Of a DNA stretch of 64,000 nucleotides, positions 17,601 through 30,564 are shown one piece after another. Every line of letters begins with the position of its first letter. Within the stretch, counting starts at the first letter, position 1. The notes under the pieces are model-generated. The model was not told the origin of the DNA, searched no databases, and worked only from the letters and a program-made list of their open reading frames with translations. The translations under genes were made by a program, and so were the position numbers. Origin of the DNA: Paramacrobiotus metropolitanus (Eukaryota; Tardigrada; Eutardigrada; Parachela; Macrobiotidae); contig NW_026570254.1 in the NCBI RefSeq assembly GCF_019649055.1, positions 558,001-622,000 of the forward strand, given 5' to 3'.

Positions 17601-20147
17601 TTATTATATTGAATTTTATCTCTGTACTTGTGTATTGTTGTATGTATTGGTTTTGAATTTGGATATACAGGTTGGCAAGTTGCTATTTAATAATATATGT
17701 TCGCATGTAGGAGATGCGTTACACACGTGGCATGCATATTGCGCCATTCATATTTTCTAGAGTATGCGTAGTCAGTTGTACAGCTGCAGATGATGTTTGA
17801 GAAGTAGTGGAACGAAATGTTAGAAAAAATTATTTTTTATGCAATGGAGCGACGAAACTAAGATGTTTTATTACCATACAAACTTGCGTATTTCTAAAGC
17901 TCCTAAGAGCACTTACTCGATTAAAAACGCCGTAACCCGTTTTGACCGCAGCGCAAGTAACTTATAGGCTAAGAGCGTACTGTAATTCCAACCTAAATTT
18001 CGAATGCTTTATTACAGCTACTAAAGCCGTTTAGTGTCATATCGCGCTAATTTGCGCGCTCGCTTTTTCAATTTCGATCCTCTGGGAAAAGGCTAAAGAG
18101 GATAAGTCTTTGTTGCTAAATATGAAAAATTGCTTTTTGAGATGATGTGTTGGGAATCCAAGTGGAAAGAGTGTAATAAAAACATACTTATCCGACACAG
18201 GCAAGGATGCGATTATAGGAATGGGATCTGGGATAAAAAGGGCAACAATTAGCTGTGGACGTTGATTCGGTAGCTGCGTTTTCAGCCGAACTGTGTGCAC
18301 GCCGTTTGTAAGGATCAGTGGCACGGGTGTTATTTTGTCCCGTCACAGTCAGTTAGGGAGCCATAATGTTGATCCAATAGTCAAAACATAATGGTACAGT
18401 CGTCTTTTTGTTCATAGCGCTCATCCATCAATATTGCCGTATGCACGAAAATCTCATTACTTTTTTACTGATGAAAGCATTCCGCTCCGCACGAAATGGA
18501 CTGCTGATCATATCAATGATTACCAAACGAGTATTTTGGAGCCGGATAGGCTGACGGTTTGCCATGCCTGTTATTACGCAACACAAATAGGCAACTCCAT
18601 TTTTCATAATTAGTACTATAATTTCCAGTAAACATCTCAGAATTTGTAAACGCCGGTACCAGTCGGGGAAAGCTTCCCATATCCCATGTAATCGTAACAG
18701 CGCGATTACAATCCAGTAGTCCTCAAGCCAATGCAGCACAAAAAAATACTCTTGTGAACGCATGCATGCATGCACAATATAGATAACCGGTAAAATTAAT
18801 AGAATATGACATACACTTATCTTTCTATTTTTGGCAAATAAATTATCATATCTAAGCATGGATAAAGTGTAGTGACCACCGATTGCGTGCGAAAATTGTC
18901 AGCGCATTCAAAATTAATTTGCGCGCGCTTGTTCTAATTCGGCATAATTTTTAAAACATGTAATGAATTTACTGGATAATTATTTCATTCAGGATTTAAA
19001 CCGCAGATATTAGACTGATAATGAAGCATACTCAGCTGCATACTAGTCAGCAATTTTCAATTTGCTAAAGCACTGCATTGCAGCATTACAGTGTAATTGC
19101 GCGTTTATATAGGTATTTATAGACGACGCAATATGCCCGTTTCTAGGTAAAACGTCGTCCGTTAGGTAACGTAATTTTAACATTCGTAAAACGCGCGGAA
19201 GCCGGTGATATCCTATAATGGGTTAATTCTATTGACGGGTTAGGTTATGATGGTGGCAATTATCGACAACCAGGGACTGAAAGACTGGCCAACGTTGCTG
19301 CGGGCTGCTGTTAAGATGGCAAAGTACACAGTGCCTTTTCAGGGATCATAACCGGAAATTGCTGCGATCTCCCACCAGATCCGGCAGTAACAGGGGATTA
19401 TTATGCAGGTTTTCTTTAAAAAGCCCACCCCAAAGCAGTAGTGTACGGTATATTGCTCACAAAAAAAGAATTGTCCACGCACAGATTACATCATTCATGC
19501 TAGTGGATGGATGGCTGCAGTTAGCAGTACGAGTTCAACTGTTAACGTTGGTGTCTTGGTGAAGTGCACCTGGGTTTATTCATGCAAGTGCATTGACATA
19601 TCACCGTCCTGAAATTAAGTATAAACTTAAACCAGTAGTGGCCGAGGCATTAGTTTCAATATACATACCACCTAACTAATACACTTTCTACTTATTTGAA
19701 TTTATGTAACGAAATTAAGAATAGTAAAATTGATTGTGCAACTTTCTGCAACTGAAGATTAACTTTGCAGCCATAAGGAATGAAAAGTTAGTTTTTATGG
19801 TTCCAGTCCGCACGATTAGGTCTGTAAGCTGGCTGCCATTTAACAGTGTCTTTTTTAGCATGATGTAACATCAAAATCACGAAATCGTTATATGGTTCGT
19901 AAAGAAATAGTAGTTCGCAAAGAATCTCACTTATCGCTGATTTATGTTTGCCTTTGTTTTCACAAACTGAAGCCGGGAAATACGCCTGCGTCATGGTAGG
20001 CGGCGATTTATCATTTGTTTGAAGTGCGTAGCAGCTCAACATTATTAAAATGGAGTAAACTGATTATGTACCATATGTTTTAGATTTCACTTGTGCGTCT
20101 GGTCGACGAGATCATTTTTCTCCAACCACACACACACTCCCCCGAAA
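14650..20147. other. Gene-poor intergenic region
   Basis: No exon with recognisable family similarity was found in 5.5 kb. Two open minus-strand frames, 18859-18428 (143 codons, hydrophobic, Trp-rich) and 18324-18037 (95 codons, with a GTATGT donor-like site inside), could be pieces of an unrecognised membrane protein. Their lengths are also within what chance gives in this AT-rich sequence. The right end should contain the promoter and 5' UTR of the EAAT gene. Confidence 0.35.
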
Positions 20148-23100
20148 ATGCCGAGAGCTGGCAAACACAGCAATGCTTCCCATCGTGACAATGCACCGGA
20201 AGTTGCTGTACGCTTAGTAGTTCCGCCGGTGCCTCGCGCAGATCGCACATCCACGTCGGGTGGCCCTGAAACTTTCCTCACCAGACTGAGACATGTAGGC
20301 ATATACAGTACATCCATGCACATTGTTATGGAAATACAGCAAAAAACTTTATTACTGGCAACAATGTGCTTCTGCCGCAGTGTCGCTTCAAAATGGATGC
20401 CGACAACATCTTGCTGACCCTGACGATCGGGGGCGTTATTGCTGGCGTAGTACTGGGCTCGGCACTGCGCTACGCCAATCTGGAGCCAACCACCATACAC
20501 CTTATCCAGTATCCCGGGGAAATATTGATGCGAATGTTGAAAATGATGATATTACCTCTAATAGTATCGAGTTTAATATCGGGTACGGCTTCGTATACGA
20601 TTTCATATTTAATCCGGGAAATGCAACACCGTACCACTAGTACTACAGACTAAAAAAAATATACCGCATGTGAAATAAAATATTACGTTTAATAATTTCA
20701 GAATGTATTAATTTTCCTTGTCGTGATTCAGTACATGGGACGACAGACGAGAATTGTCATACAAAATTGAATTTGCTGCTCGTTAAGAAGCGCTCTATGT
20801 GTCCATATTGCTTGTTTTGTTAATTATGGATGCCAAATAGGAACTAGCTCGTAGCATACATATTAAAGCTGCATTTTATTGTTAATGAAATCTGTAAACG
20901 GGCAGCCGTAATCGATTAATATATGTTGATTTCGTTTGCCAGCCGTTTCTGTGCGTTTTTTTAGGTCTGGCCCAGCTGGATGCTAAAGAAAGCGGAAAGA
21001 TGGGTTCATGGGCGCTATTGTATTATATGTCAACCACATTAATAGCGGCAATCCTGGGAATTATCTTGGTAGTCGCAATTAAACCCGGTCAGAATACGGA
21101 CAAGGATTCAGAGATCCTTAAGGGCGAAGAAAGGGAAGTGTCGACTCTGGATGCCGTACTTGATTTGATTAGGTAAAGTGGAGCAGTCGTGGTTAATTAA
21201 CTTGCATAAAAGCTGCAACAACTGACAAGCGATGCGCATGCCGCTTCCTATACGCACTATACTATGGTACGCGCGCGTAGGAAACGCTTCGGTGACAAAA
21301 TTTGATTTGGACACTAGGAACATCTTCCCTGACAACATCGTCCAAGCATGCTTCCGGAACGATGAGACCGTGTATAAAACCGTTAAGAATCCTGCCTACA
21401 ATGCCAGCATCCACAACAGTTCCATAGTGCCGCCCACTCTGCGGGTCCGCTCTCTGATAACGAAAGACGGGATGAATATTCTTGGTACGGTGTACAATTT
21501 GTAACTAGCAGAAATACAGATTGTTAATAAAGGCATTGCAATGGCAGGTATAAAGCGAATTTAATAAAATTTTTAGCGTTTCTGCATTGAACCGTTGACT
21601 GCCTTATCGTTTTGTAAAAACTGTTTGTTGTCGTACAGGCTTTCTCCAGCTAATGCAAATTTGAACAAAGGGAGATAATATTTTACATTCAGATTCTTAG
21701 CAAAAAAATAGGTTGAATCTTAGTAAACTGCTGAACTATTTTAGTGTAAAGACTAAATGTGCGGCGATAGGACGATATATCTTCACTGCATTTAACAAAT
21801 GTTTATCAAAAATGCAATATGAATATTTATGTCATGCTTATTCACTCAGATTGGTTGATATTAAATTTTATTACTAATGCACGTCGTCCGGCATCGACAT
21901 TGTGTTTATGTGTGTGAGTGAGCCGGTTGGCGCAACAGGACAGCAAGCGGTGAACTTTGGGTGACCTTTCGTAGTTCCCGTCGTAAAGATTAATATAAGG
22001 AGTGCTGGCTTAACCGCTGTTGCTGCAGGTATCATAACTTTCAGCATCGGATTTGGCATTATCCTGGGCGCCATGGGAGCCCAAGGCCAAGTGATGACCA
22101 ATTTTTTCTTTATTCTCAACGAAATCATCATGCGCTTGGTGAAGTGTGTTATTTGGTATTCTCCTCTCGGTATTATGTGCCTGATCTCGGCCAAAATCCT
22201 CGATGTGACGAACATTGCGGCGACGGCGCGCATGCTAGGCATGTACATGGTGACAGTATTATGCGGCTTGGCTATCCATGCCATCGGCATCCTTCCCTGC
22301 ATCTACTTCGGTGTAACGAGAAAGAATCCCTGGACCTTCTTCCGCGGCATGCTGCAGGCTTGGATTATGGCGCTGGGAACTGGATCAAGGTACGCGCGCC
22401 GGGGCAGAAAAGCGGCTGATGAACTGCATGTTCCACTTTGGCAGCGTTGTGTCCTGTCAAAGATCAGTCTCAGCTCAGCGCTGTGCTTTAACTTTGCAGT
22501 CGAAATAAAATCTTAGCGAACGACGGTGTTGTGTTGTTAACTAATGGATTGCGTATTTGCCGATATATAGTGCCGCGACCTTACCCATAACTTTCCGCTG
22601 CCTGGAAGAGAACAACGGCATCGACAAGCGGGTTACGCGGTTCGTTTTACCCGGTAAATGTCTAATTAATTATACATTGATAAATCCCCGTCGCTGAAAT
22701 CGTCGCGCTAAGCGGGCCAACGGTATGCTGCTGTGCCGAGCCATTCCGCACAGTGGATGCGACTGTTTTTGATATATCCGTGTCTCGCTGCAGTGGGCGC
22801 CACGGTGAACATGGACGGGACGGCGCTGTATGAAGCCGTGGCCGCTATTTTCATTGCCCAGCTGAACAAAGTGGATCTCACGTACGGCCAGATTGTGACT
22901 GTGAGGTGAGTCAATGCCGGCAACGAGTGCATGTGCATGGCCAAGAGGATTACGCGGCAGGAAGCGCGTGTGGCCGCTGGTGTTTTGATGTTTTTTATGC
23001 TGCACTCCCATTGTAGTCTCACGGCTACAGCGGCATCCATCGGTGCGGCTTCTGTTCCTTCAGCCGGATTAGTTACCATGTTGCTGGTGTTGACATCCCT

Positions 23101-23907
23101 GGGACTTCCGACCAGCGATGTAACATACATTGTGGCGGTTGACTGGCTCTTGTAAGTGCGGCTACTGGAACGTGCTTAACACCAGTCTTCAAATAAAAAC
23201 ATCGTCCGTCCATTGTTTCGAGTGAAAAATATTACCCGCTCTCGAGTGAACATATACGTCATCGTTAAAAGATAAAACCCTTTAAAAAACTTGCAACAGA
23301 AAAACGTCTTAGATAATTCTGTTGAATTTCTGTTGATGTTATACATGTGATAATCCATAGTAGTACTGCAGAAACCTGCATTATGCACAATTTCTTGTTT
23401 TTACAGAATAAATTTTTGATAGCGCAAAACATATTTTGTTTATTCTTGAAAATTATTTTTTCATCGGCACGCCTGAATTTCGTCCAATTTATTGATAGAG
23501 ATCGCATACGGACATCCATTAACGTTTTGGGAGATGCGTTCGGTGCTGGGATAGTGTATCACTTATGTCGCGAAGATTTAGAGAAAATTGATATTGAAGT
23601 TGTAAAAAGACCACAATCTGAACGAGCAAGGCTTGTCGCCGTTATCTCCTATGTCGCCTATTGACCCGTTCCGGAGATTGTCCACTTGCGTACTTGAGGT
23701 CAGCGCTTTTGTGTATTACACATTATGACTTGATAAATAACAATATTATCGGGATTTTGTCAATGACTTTGTAGCTTTCAACAGGTCAACCACGCCGGGC
23801 GGGTGGCGAAGGAGCGCGGCAACGGCGGCCTGGCTGTAACGAGTTACCATCTAATTCCCAGTGAGGAAGTCACTCCCGGCGATGGCGACACTGAATCCCG
23901 CATGTGA
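20148..23907 (+). CDS. Excitatory amino acid transporter (SLC1/EAAT)
   Basis: Sodium-coupled glutamate/aspartate transporter of the plasma membrane. Ten exons: 20148-20294, 20381-20582, 20965-21172, 21318-21484, 22029-22389, 22571-22653, 22794-22905, 23017-23151, 23499-23601, 23785-23907 (546 residues). Start chosen at CCGAAAATG, which opens a cytosolic basic/Ser-rich N-terminus. Family landmarks in order: FPGE-like [21 protein letters not shown] (TM2), a variable extracellular loop with two NxS sites, [12 protein letters not shown]1 loop [42 protein letters not shown] (TM7), [10 protein letters not shown] (HP2), and [17 protein letters not shown] (TM8). The TM8 arginine that recognises the acidic side chain in EAATs is present, arguing for acidic substrates over the neutral ASCT type. 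The C-terminus ends ESRM, resembling the ETKM end of vertebrate EAAT1. The exact exon 9 donor is uncertain. Confidence 0.96.
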
Positions 23908-25245
23908 ATAGATTGAAAGAAATCCCAATAGAAGGATTTTCTGATTCTTCAAAAAAGTTGGGTATATACATAATATTCATTGATCTCTCTCCTCTCTCTC
24001 TTTTTGATCTCAGCTATCCCTTCGTGCGCATTCAATACCACCGGTCATTACAAAAACTGAATCAAAGTTGTCTATTGAACTGAGAGTTTAATGTCAAAAT
24101 GCCGTTACTTCATATTCATCACTCCTTTTAACCCGCTCTCATTCTTTGCCGCTATAATAACAAAACGTAATAGCTTTTATTGTCCGATAATCTAACGTAG
24201 CTTGCGATTCTACTTTTGTGCACGTGGTTTCGATTGTGTGTAAAAATGCTCTGACCAATGCAAGTAAAAAATTTGTCATTGTGAAATGTGTTAGCGGTTT
24301 AAATACAAACTGATTGATGCTTAATTACATTTTCAAACCGTTCGGTCACATGATGATCAGCCATCATATTCATTCGTACTTATAAAAAACTGTTAAAAAA
24401 ACAGAGAAGAAAGCTAATATCTCACGTTCAACTTCCGTACATCTCTGATTACGATTCAAATTGATAATTCTGGTACCAATGACCAAACCGTTTTAATTTA
24501 ATTAATCGTTCCGACAGAATTTAATAAAATTTATTGCTTTCATGAACAAAAAACAACAATCATCAGGAGCATCAAAGCGCAATTCAAACACATCACGCAG
24601 ACATAAGGTCAATATAACTTCGTACAGCAAGTACACAATTTATAATTACATTATATGACTCTTAACAAATGCATACCATGTGCAATATTAATCTGCACAC
24701 ACCCATCGCCTGTAATTGTTATCTCTGTTCCCGTCACTTTGAGACAAACAGCAGCATATGTGGTCATGGTCAAGCTTACATTTTTCGTGCCAAAGTCTGT
24801 CGATCATGGGTTCTAAAAATATATTGCCGTCTTAAAACGCGCTTCCATCGAGCGTACTTTTTTTCTTGTACAGAAACGTTGCCTTACACATTAGAACGGT
24901 TTCTGTAGGTACTGTACACTTATCACTGCTATCGCAGCCGGCCGTACAATTCTTGAGGCGTATCTGTAAATAACTGATGTTTGGTTGTTTATTTTTGTAT
25001 TCGGTTTTCGAGTAAACTACCGAAAGAAATTTAAATTTCGAAATACTTCGCGTCTGTGACTGGATATTTGGATGTAATTATGGTAGAGGCTGATTCGCAG
25101 TTTATTGATCATGAGATAAAAATGCTAAATTAATACAGGATAACGGAAGCTTGCGTATATCAGCTGCTTATAGAAGAGACACTGAGATACCCCTCTGCTG
25201 AAGCTTCTGCTTTATACCATTTACTTTTCGATCTGGATAACTCAA
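23908..25245. other. Intergenic region with EAAT 3' end
   Basis: This stretch holds the probable EAAT 3' UTR, a CT-rich microsatellite at 23983-24000 and a canonical AATAAA at 24523-24528 that could end the EAAT transcript. No further exon was seen. The right end is the presumed promoter of the small secreted-protein gene. Confidence 0.5.
24523..24528 (+). promoter_or_regulatory. Candidate polyadenylation signal, EAAT
   Basis: AATAAA about 0.6 kb past the EAAT stop codon, in AT-rich sequence. Assignment to EAAT is by position only. Confidence 0.35.
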
Positions 25246-26495
25246 ATGGATCGAGCATCACATCCCATCGGCCCGTTTATTCGGTTTCTCATTCTTTTTG
25301 GATTTGTAATATATTTTTGTAATTGGTTCGTGGTGTCTGGACAAAATATTTCTCTAGAAAATGCTTCGCTGAGTGATGCGCCAAATCGACCAGCCTCTGA
25401 TATCGAAGGCGGAAATGCAGGTATCTGCTAAAACATGTTTTATTACGTATTCGGTATGGTAGGTAGTTTAAGCATTATTTTGTTGTTTTATATTTTAATA
25501 TAAGCTACTTTTATTGCATCACATTTATACATGCGCTGATAAACTACAAAATTCCCAAAATTGTCACGTGTTTATCAAGCAATTATCCTGAAATTCAGAA
25601 GCCAAAAAGCAATTTCGTTTTACAAATACATGAAATTATATTCATTCTAGAATTTATTATTCCATTCCATAAGCATCTATAATCATTTTAAGATTCAAAT
25701 GTACATGTTAATTCATGGGCAGTTATGCAACGAGTATTATATATTGCTGTGTGCAACATATGTATACGTAAGTAACTTTTCAGCAAGCATAATAACTAAA
25801 AAAAGCACAAAAACCTATACGTAGTTTCTGAAAGAGAATTCTTGATAATCGCCCAAAGCTTTACAAATTCTTTCTCTCCTTGTAATGTAGACTTCATTAT
25901 CATGCGGAGACTAATGTAATGTCATTCGGAAGGTGAGTACAGTACTTAAATTGTTTATCTCCATTATTTTCCATACCCTCATTAGTTTCCATTTTTAGTG
26001 CTGCTACCGCCTTTTTAAACTGCATTTAGTTACAGACGTGGTAGGTATAATGCGTTATGCAATGCATTACTCGCCATTCGAATTTTCGTTTGTTAAGTAG
26101 ATAATGAAATCAAAGGGCCGAAGGTGTTACTTGTTTTCACAAATTACGCTGTTTTGCAACCCAGTTTAAGTAATTTACTGCCTTAATTACTGACAGAAAC
26201 GGCTGACCTGGAAGTCAATCAACAAGCAGCTACAATGACCCCGGATCCCGTAAAGATACTGGAGAGCTTCCATAACTTACAAACCGAAACCACAACCAAT
26301 GACTACAATAAGTGCGAACGCTTCAACAGGGTGTGCTGTGCCAAGATTTTGGAGGACATAGCACTCAACAGGAACATCCCAACACAGGACGACATCTGTC
26401 GCGACAGAGGCTACGAAGAATGCAAATGCGCCGCCACCCCCGTGGATTCCGGGGTTGACACGAAAACCCTTCCTGATCCTGTCATCGCCACCTAA
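25246..26495 (+). CDS. Small secreted protein, novel
   Basis: Two exons, 25246-25420 and 26197-26495, join in phase (g|aa) to give 157 residues. The N-terminus MDRASHPIGP is followed by a hydrophobic run (FIRFLILFGFVIYFCNWFVV) that is a good signal peptide or anchor, with a likely cleavage site near VVSGQ and an NxS site just after. The mature part is acidic and has six cysteines in a compact arrangement (KCERFNRVCCAKI, then DDICRDRGYEECKC), ending in a Pro/Thr-rich tail. I do not recognise the family. The even Cys count and CC/CxC pattern suggest a disulfide-linked extracellular domain. Both exon 1 donor (GTATCT) and exon 2 acceptor (TGACAG) are reasonable. It could be a short extracellular ligand, cuticle component or inhibitor; nothing decides between these. 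Confidence 0.65.
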
Positions 26496-27326
26496 CTGAT
26501 GGGCAAGCGGGAAAACCTGCTATTCGGGTGACCATGCATGATGCAGGGGTCATATTTTGAAATGAAAACCAACTTCTTTACTTACGTGATCCTTTGTGGC
26601 ATTAGTCTTAATCGACAGATGCAACAGCCCACTCTTCATTTAAGTAATAGTAATTAAACATGCTTTACAATTAGACAGCGGCGTCGCTTCAGGAGACTTT
26701 GTTTACGAGTTTTCCATTATACAAAACTGTTAAATTCAACCGCTCAACTGAGCAACGTAAAACATTATAAAATCAATGAGAATTGTTTTGACTTGGGTTT
26801 CATGCCTTACGTTTATAATTTGCGCATAAATCATGCAATAAAATGATTGCTTATAAATACTTATAAGATTTATTAATTATAAGTAAGGGCAACCGTGCAC
26901 AGTTGCAACATTCTTCATGTGCGCAGTTTATAACTATGTAAAGGGTCTGCAACTACTAGAGTAGTACAGTACATGTATGTTGCACTGTAAGAGGGTGCAT
27001 GCTTCCCCGTAGCAGCCCGTAGTAAGGGAATGTTTCGGGTGATTTAATTTCATGGAGAGCATGCAATCTGTATTCAAAGGGCGAGGGTTTGCTTACCGGT
27101 ACCGGTGAAGGAGTCCAGTCCGCGATCGCATACAACGGTTCCAGTGGCAGCTTATTCCATTCACTTTATTCACCGCATGTCATTGTCCGCATGTATACGA
27201 CCAGTACTTGCTAAAATCTTGTTTGACCAAACTGCAGCGATACATATTTGCTACAATATTTTTTATAAATGTTATCATGGGCTGTTATTTACTGGAAAGT
27301 ACACTTGCTTTTTGAGGGTGCACTAC
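26496..27326. other. Intergenic region before retrotransposon
   Basis: AT-rich DNA with no supported exon. It contains the 3' UTR of the secreted-protein gene and the sequence flanking the 3' end of the retrotransposon insertion. Confidence 0.5.
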
Positions 27327-27522
27327 ATAATAATAATAACTGGTTTATTGTCCTTTGCTACGAGGCGTCGCCTCCTTTTAAGCTAAGACAGGGGATCGCG
27401 AAGGGGGAAAAACATGAACATCAAAATAAAGAAATAAAACAAGGGATAGAAGTGAAGCATAGCTGTGCACATCAGCAGTAGAAGTTAACACACTGTAATG
27501 TGCCAGTTAAATAAAAACTGAC

Positions 27523-30500
27523 TCAAGTAGCTTTTGTGACAAAGAAGGGATGGTCTTTAATCCACGCAAGGTTGATCCAGTCCACAGAATCCAATGCACT
27601 CTGGAAAGTGCTTGCAGATTGATAAGCTTCAACGGGAAGAGGTAGTTCATTCCACAGTGCAGTCAACTGTTCCAGGTGCGTTCCATGGACAGCAGTCACC
27701 GTTGTACCGCAAATCGTAGTTGGAGCCGGTGCTATCGCGTATGGATGTCGATGAAGTCGGGCGCGTTGGCGAGTATTATCTGCAACAGAATCAAGCACAG
27801 CAACCGAACTAGCCAAAGTAACTATGCATAAGTCACCAAAGGGCACTTTACCAAATTTCAGTTTGTAAATGAACACCAGTGCTTTTTTTATGCGACGCAG
27901 TTTCAAACTGTCCCATTTCAATTCTTTCAAACGTTTTTCATACTCGGACGGGGCGCTACCGAGGCGCAAACCCTTCAGAAAACGTTCTTGGCATTTTTCG
28001 ATCGTATCGCTGGAAGTTTTTAGTACTGGGTGGGTGCAGGAGGCACAGTAGTCAATCACCGATAAAACTAATGATTCGAATAACTTGATCCTTGCGCCAG
28101 AATGAGAATACCTAAACATTCGATTTATGCAACCCAATCGCCTGTTGCATTTTAGTGAAAGCTTTTCGCTGTTTACTTTCCAACTCAGTTTTCGATCTAC
28201 TTGAACGCCTACGTACTTCACTACCTTGCTTGACGGTATATCGGTACCGTTAATATTGTAATTATTCACACTTTTAACGCTTCGCCGAGCAGAAAAACAA
28301 ATGTGTACTGATTTGGTAGGGTTTAGTGAAAGGCAATTTGAGGTAAGCCAATTGTTAACGCAAGAAATGTCCTCTTGAAGCAGTGCAGAATCACTATTAT
28401 GCACAATAGGTCGCAGAATAACAATGTCGTCAGCAAATACAAATATTTTACTACCATTTCTTAGTATGGAAACGATGAAATTTAAAGCAAATAAACAAGA
28501 GAGGGCCTAAAACCGATCCTTGGGGAACACCGCTAATAACTGCCAGCATGTCGGATAAGGCATCATCGACAGTGACACACTGAGTACGCCCTTTTAAATA
28601 ATCAGAAATCAAATGAACAATTTGGCTGGGAAAATTAAGATTAACAAGAGCACTGACGATCGACTCATGTGACAATTTATCGAACGCCTTTGAGCAATCT
28701 ATAAAAACTGCGTCAACTTCAATACCGTTTGAAATAAAATCGGATAATTCTTTAGTAAAGAGAAAAAGTTGCAGCTCAGTAGACATTCTCTTGCGGTAGG
28801 CAAACTGATGGTTCAGAAGCGTATTGTTTCGGTCGAGAAAATCACGCATCAGGTAATCTAAACACCGTTCGAATATTTTTGAAATGGGATGCAGAATAGA
28901 AACTGGCCGGTAGCTTGCCGGTAGCCGAATATCACATGACGATTTTGGGATGGGGGTTATGAATGATTGTTTCCAGACGGCTGGAAACACTCCTTCATTT
29001 AACGCGGCTTCGAAGATCATTTTCAGAGGTTTGATAATGGAAATTCCAGCGACGAGTAATAGTAAATTAGTGATAATAAATTTACCACTAGAGGTTTTCG
29101 CAGACAGTTTAGCTAACTGCTCATGAACAATCAGTTCTGTTATTTCCCAGACATCGTTATTACTGCAAACTAAATCGGAACCAGATTCGTTGCAATGCGA
29201 GGCGCACGCTGATTGCGACTCCCTGTACTGCACATTCAAAAGGTTAGCTTTATCTGTTTCGGCATCAGCTGTGCGGCCATCAGGCATTCTAAGCGGTGGC
29301 ATGCCACTTCTGTCGCGGGTAGACTTGACGTACTTCCAAAATTTAGAGGAATTATTTCGATACGAATAAGCGACATCCGTAATCTTAGACGTTTCAAATT
29401 TTTTCACTAATTTTTCGCATCGTTTAGAAGCAACCTTCCATCGCAATTTTAGTTCATCTGCTAGTGGCTGTTGAGCTCGTCGGTAAGCTGTAAACGCTCG
29501 ATCACGAATTTTAACGAATTTTCTTATATTAGCGGGATACCTTATCGTTCCTGGTCGAATAGCTATGGTTCGGTATTCAAAATATAAACTTGCTGCATCA
29601 AGAAAAGTTTGTTCGAAAATTTTAGCACGATCACTGCTATTACGGTTCCTGAACAATGAATTCCAATCAGTATTGCGAAGACAATTTTGAAACGGACAAA
29701 TATTATTATTTTTGACTATCCATCGTTTAAACTTCCTGTTTTTCTTCTTAGGTATTTTCGTTGTTATTGTAAACTGAAAACCGACATGGTCATTTGTAAC
29801 AGATGGCGGGCTGATTGGAATTGCCGGCTCAAATACACTTTTACGGCTTAGAAAACACAAGTCCAGGCAATTTGCTTTTCTGGTTGGGAAATCAATAATC
29901 TGAACAAAACCGAATTCTTTTACAGCGCTCAGTAATTCACGACTAGCGTTTGAGCAACCTGTTCTCCTACGCCAGTTAATATCTGGAAGGTTAAAGTCAC
30001 CAATTATTACTGCCTTGCTGAGCAAAGCAGGAGAAATCTTATTGCGTAAATGCTCAATAAATTCCGGTACAACTTGCTGGCATTTATCCGGTGGTGCGTA
30101 TAGAACAATAAACAAACGATCTAAAAGTTTTGATTCTACAAAAATAGCCTCGACAAAAGAAACCTCAAGATCCGTTCTACGAATTGCTTTGTAACTTTCA
30201 CGAACAACAATTGCAACACCACCACCACTGTCACCTACTCTTGGTTTTCGAAAAACTTTAAACACATTTAAGTCAGCAAACAGACATTCTTCTTCGTCAA
30301 CAGAATCCTTTTCACATGTTTCAGTTATGGCAGTTACATCCGCATCAGAACAAAAGAGTTTTATCTGATCGAGCTTACAATTAACACTGTTGGCGTTGCA
30401 ATACCGGATTCTGACTGTATGGAAATGTTCCGCATTTTTGCCGGGAAAAACCTTGCGTGCATTGATTTTGTTTACTGTACTGCACTGATTTATATTATTC

Positions 30501-30550
30501 ACAGAAACCAAAAGGTCACTTGAAAAATCAACCATACTACGATTCGCCAT
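27523..30550 (-). pseudogene. Retrotransposon ORF2: endonuclease and RT, one frameshift
   Basis: Open from ATG at 30550 to 28451 (699 codons), then again from about 28490 in another frame to the stop at 27523. The N-terminal half is an AP-type endonuclease with YCNANSVNC, ITET, VLYAPP, IIGDFNLPDINW and TNDHVGF, covering the catalytic Asn, Glu, Asp and His positions. The RT part has SYRPVSILHPISKIFE, DCSKAFDKLSH and SGVPQGSVLGPLLF. The catalytic FADD box lies just past a single-base shift after GPLLF, in the downstream frame, and is followed by thumb and C-terminal sequence. As it stands the reading frame does not yield a complete polymerase unless the shift is an assembly error. ORF1's end in the shifted frame lies only about 15 bp upstream of this ATG. 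Confidence 0.9.
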
Positions 30551-30564
30551 AAACGTAAACGATG

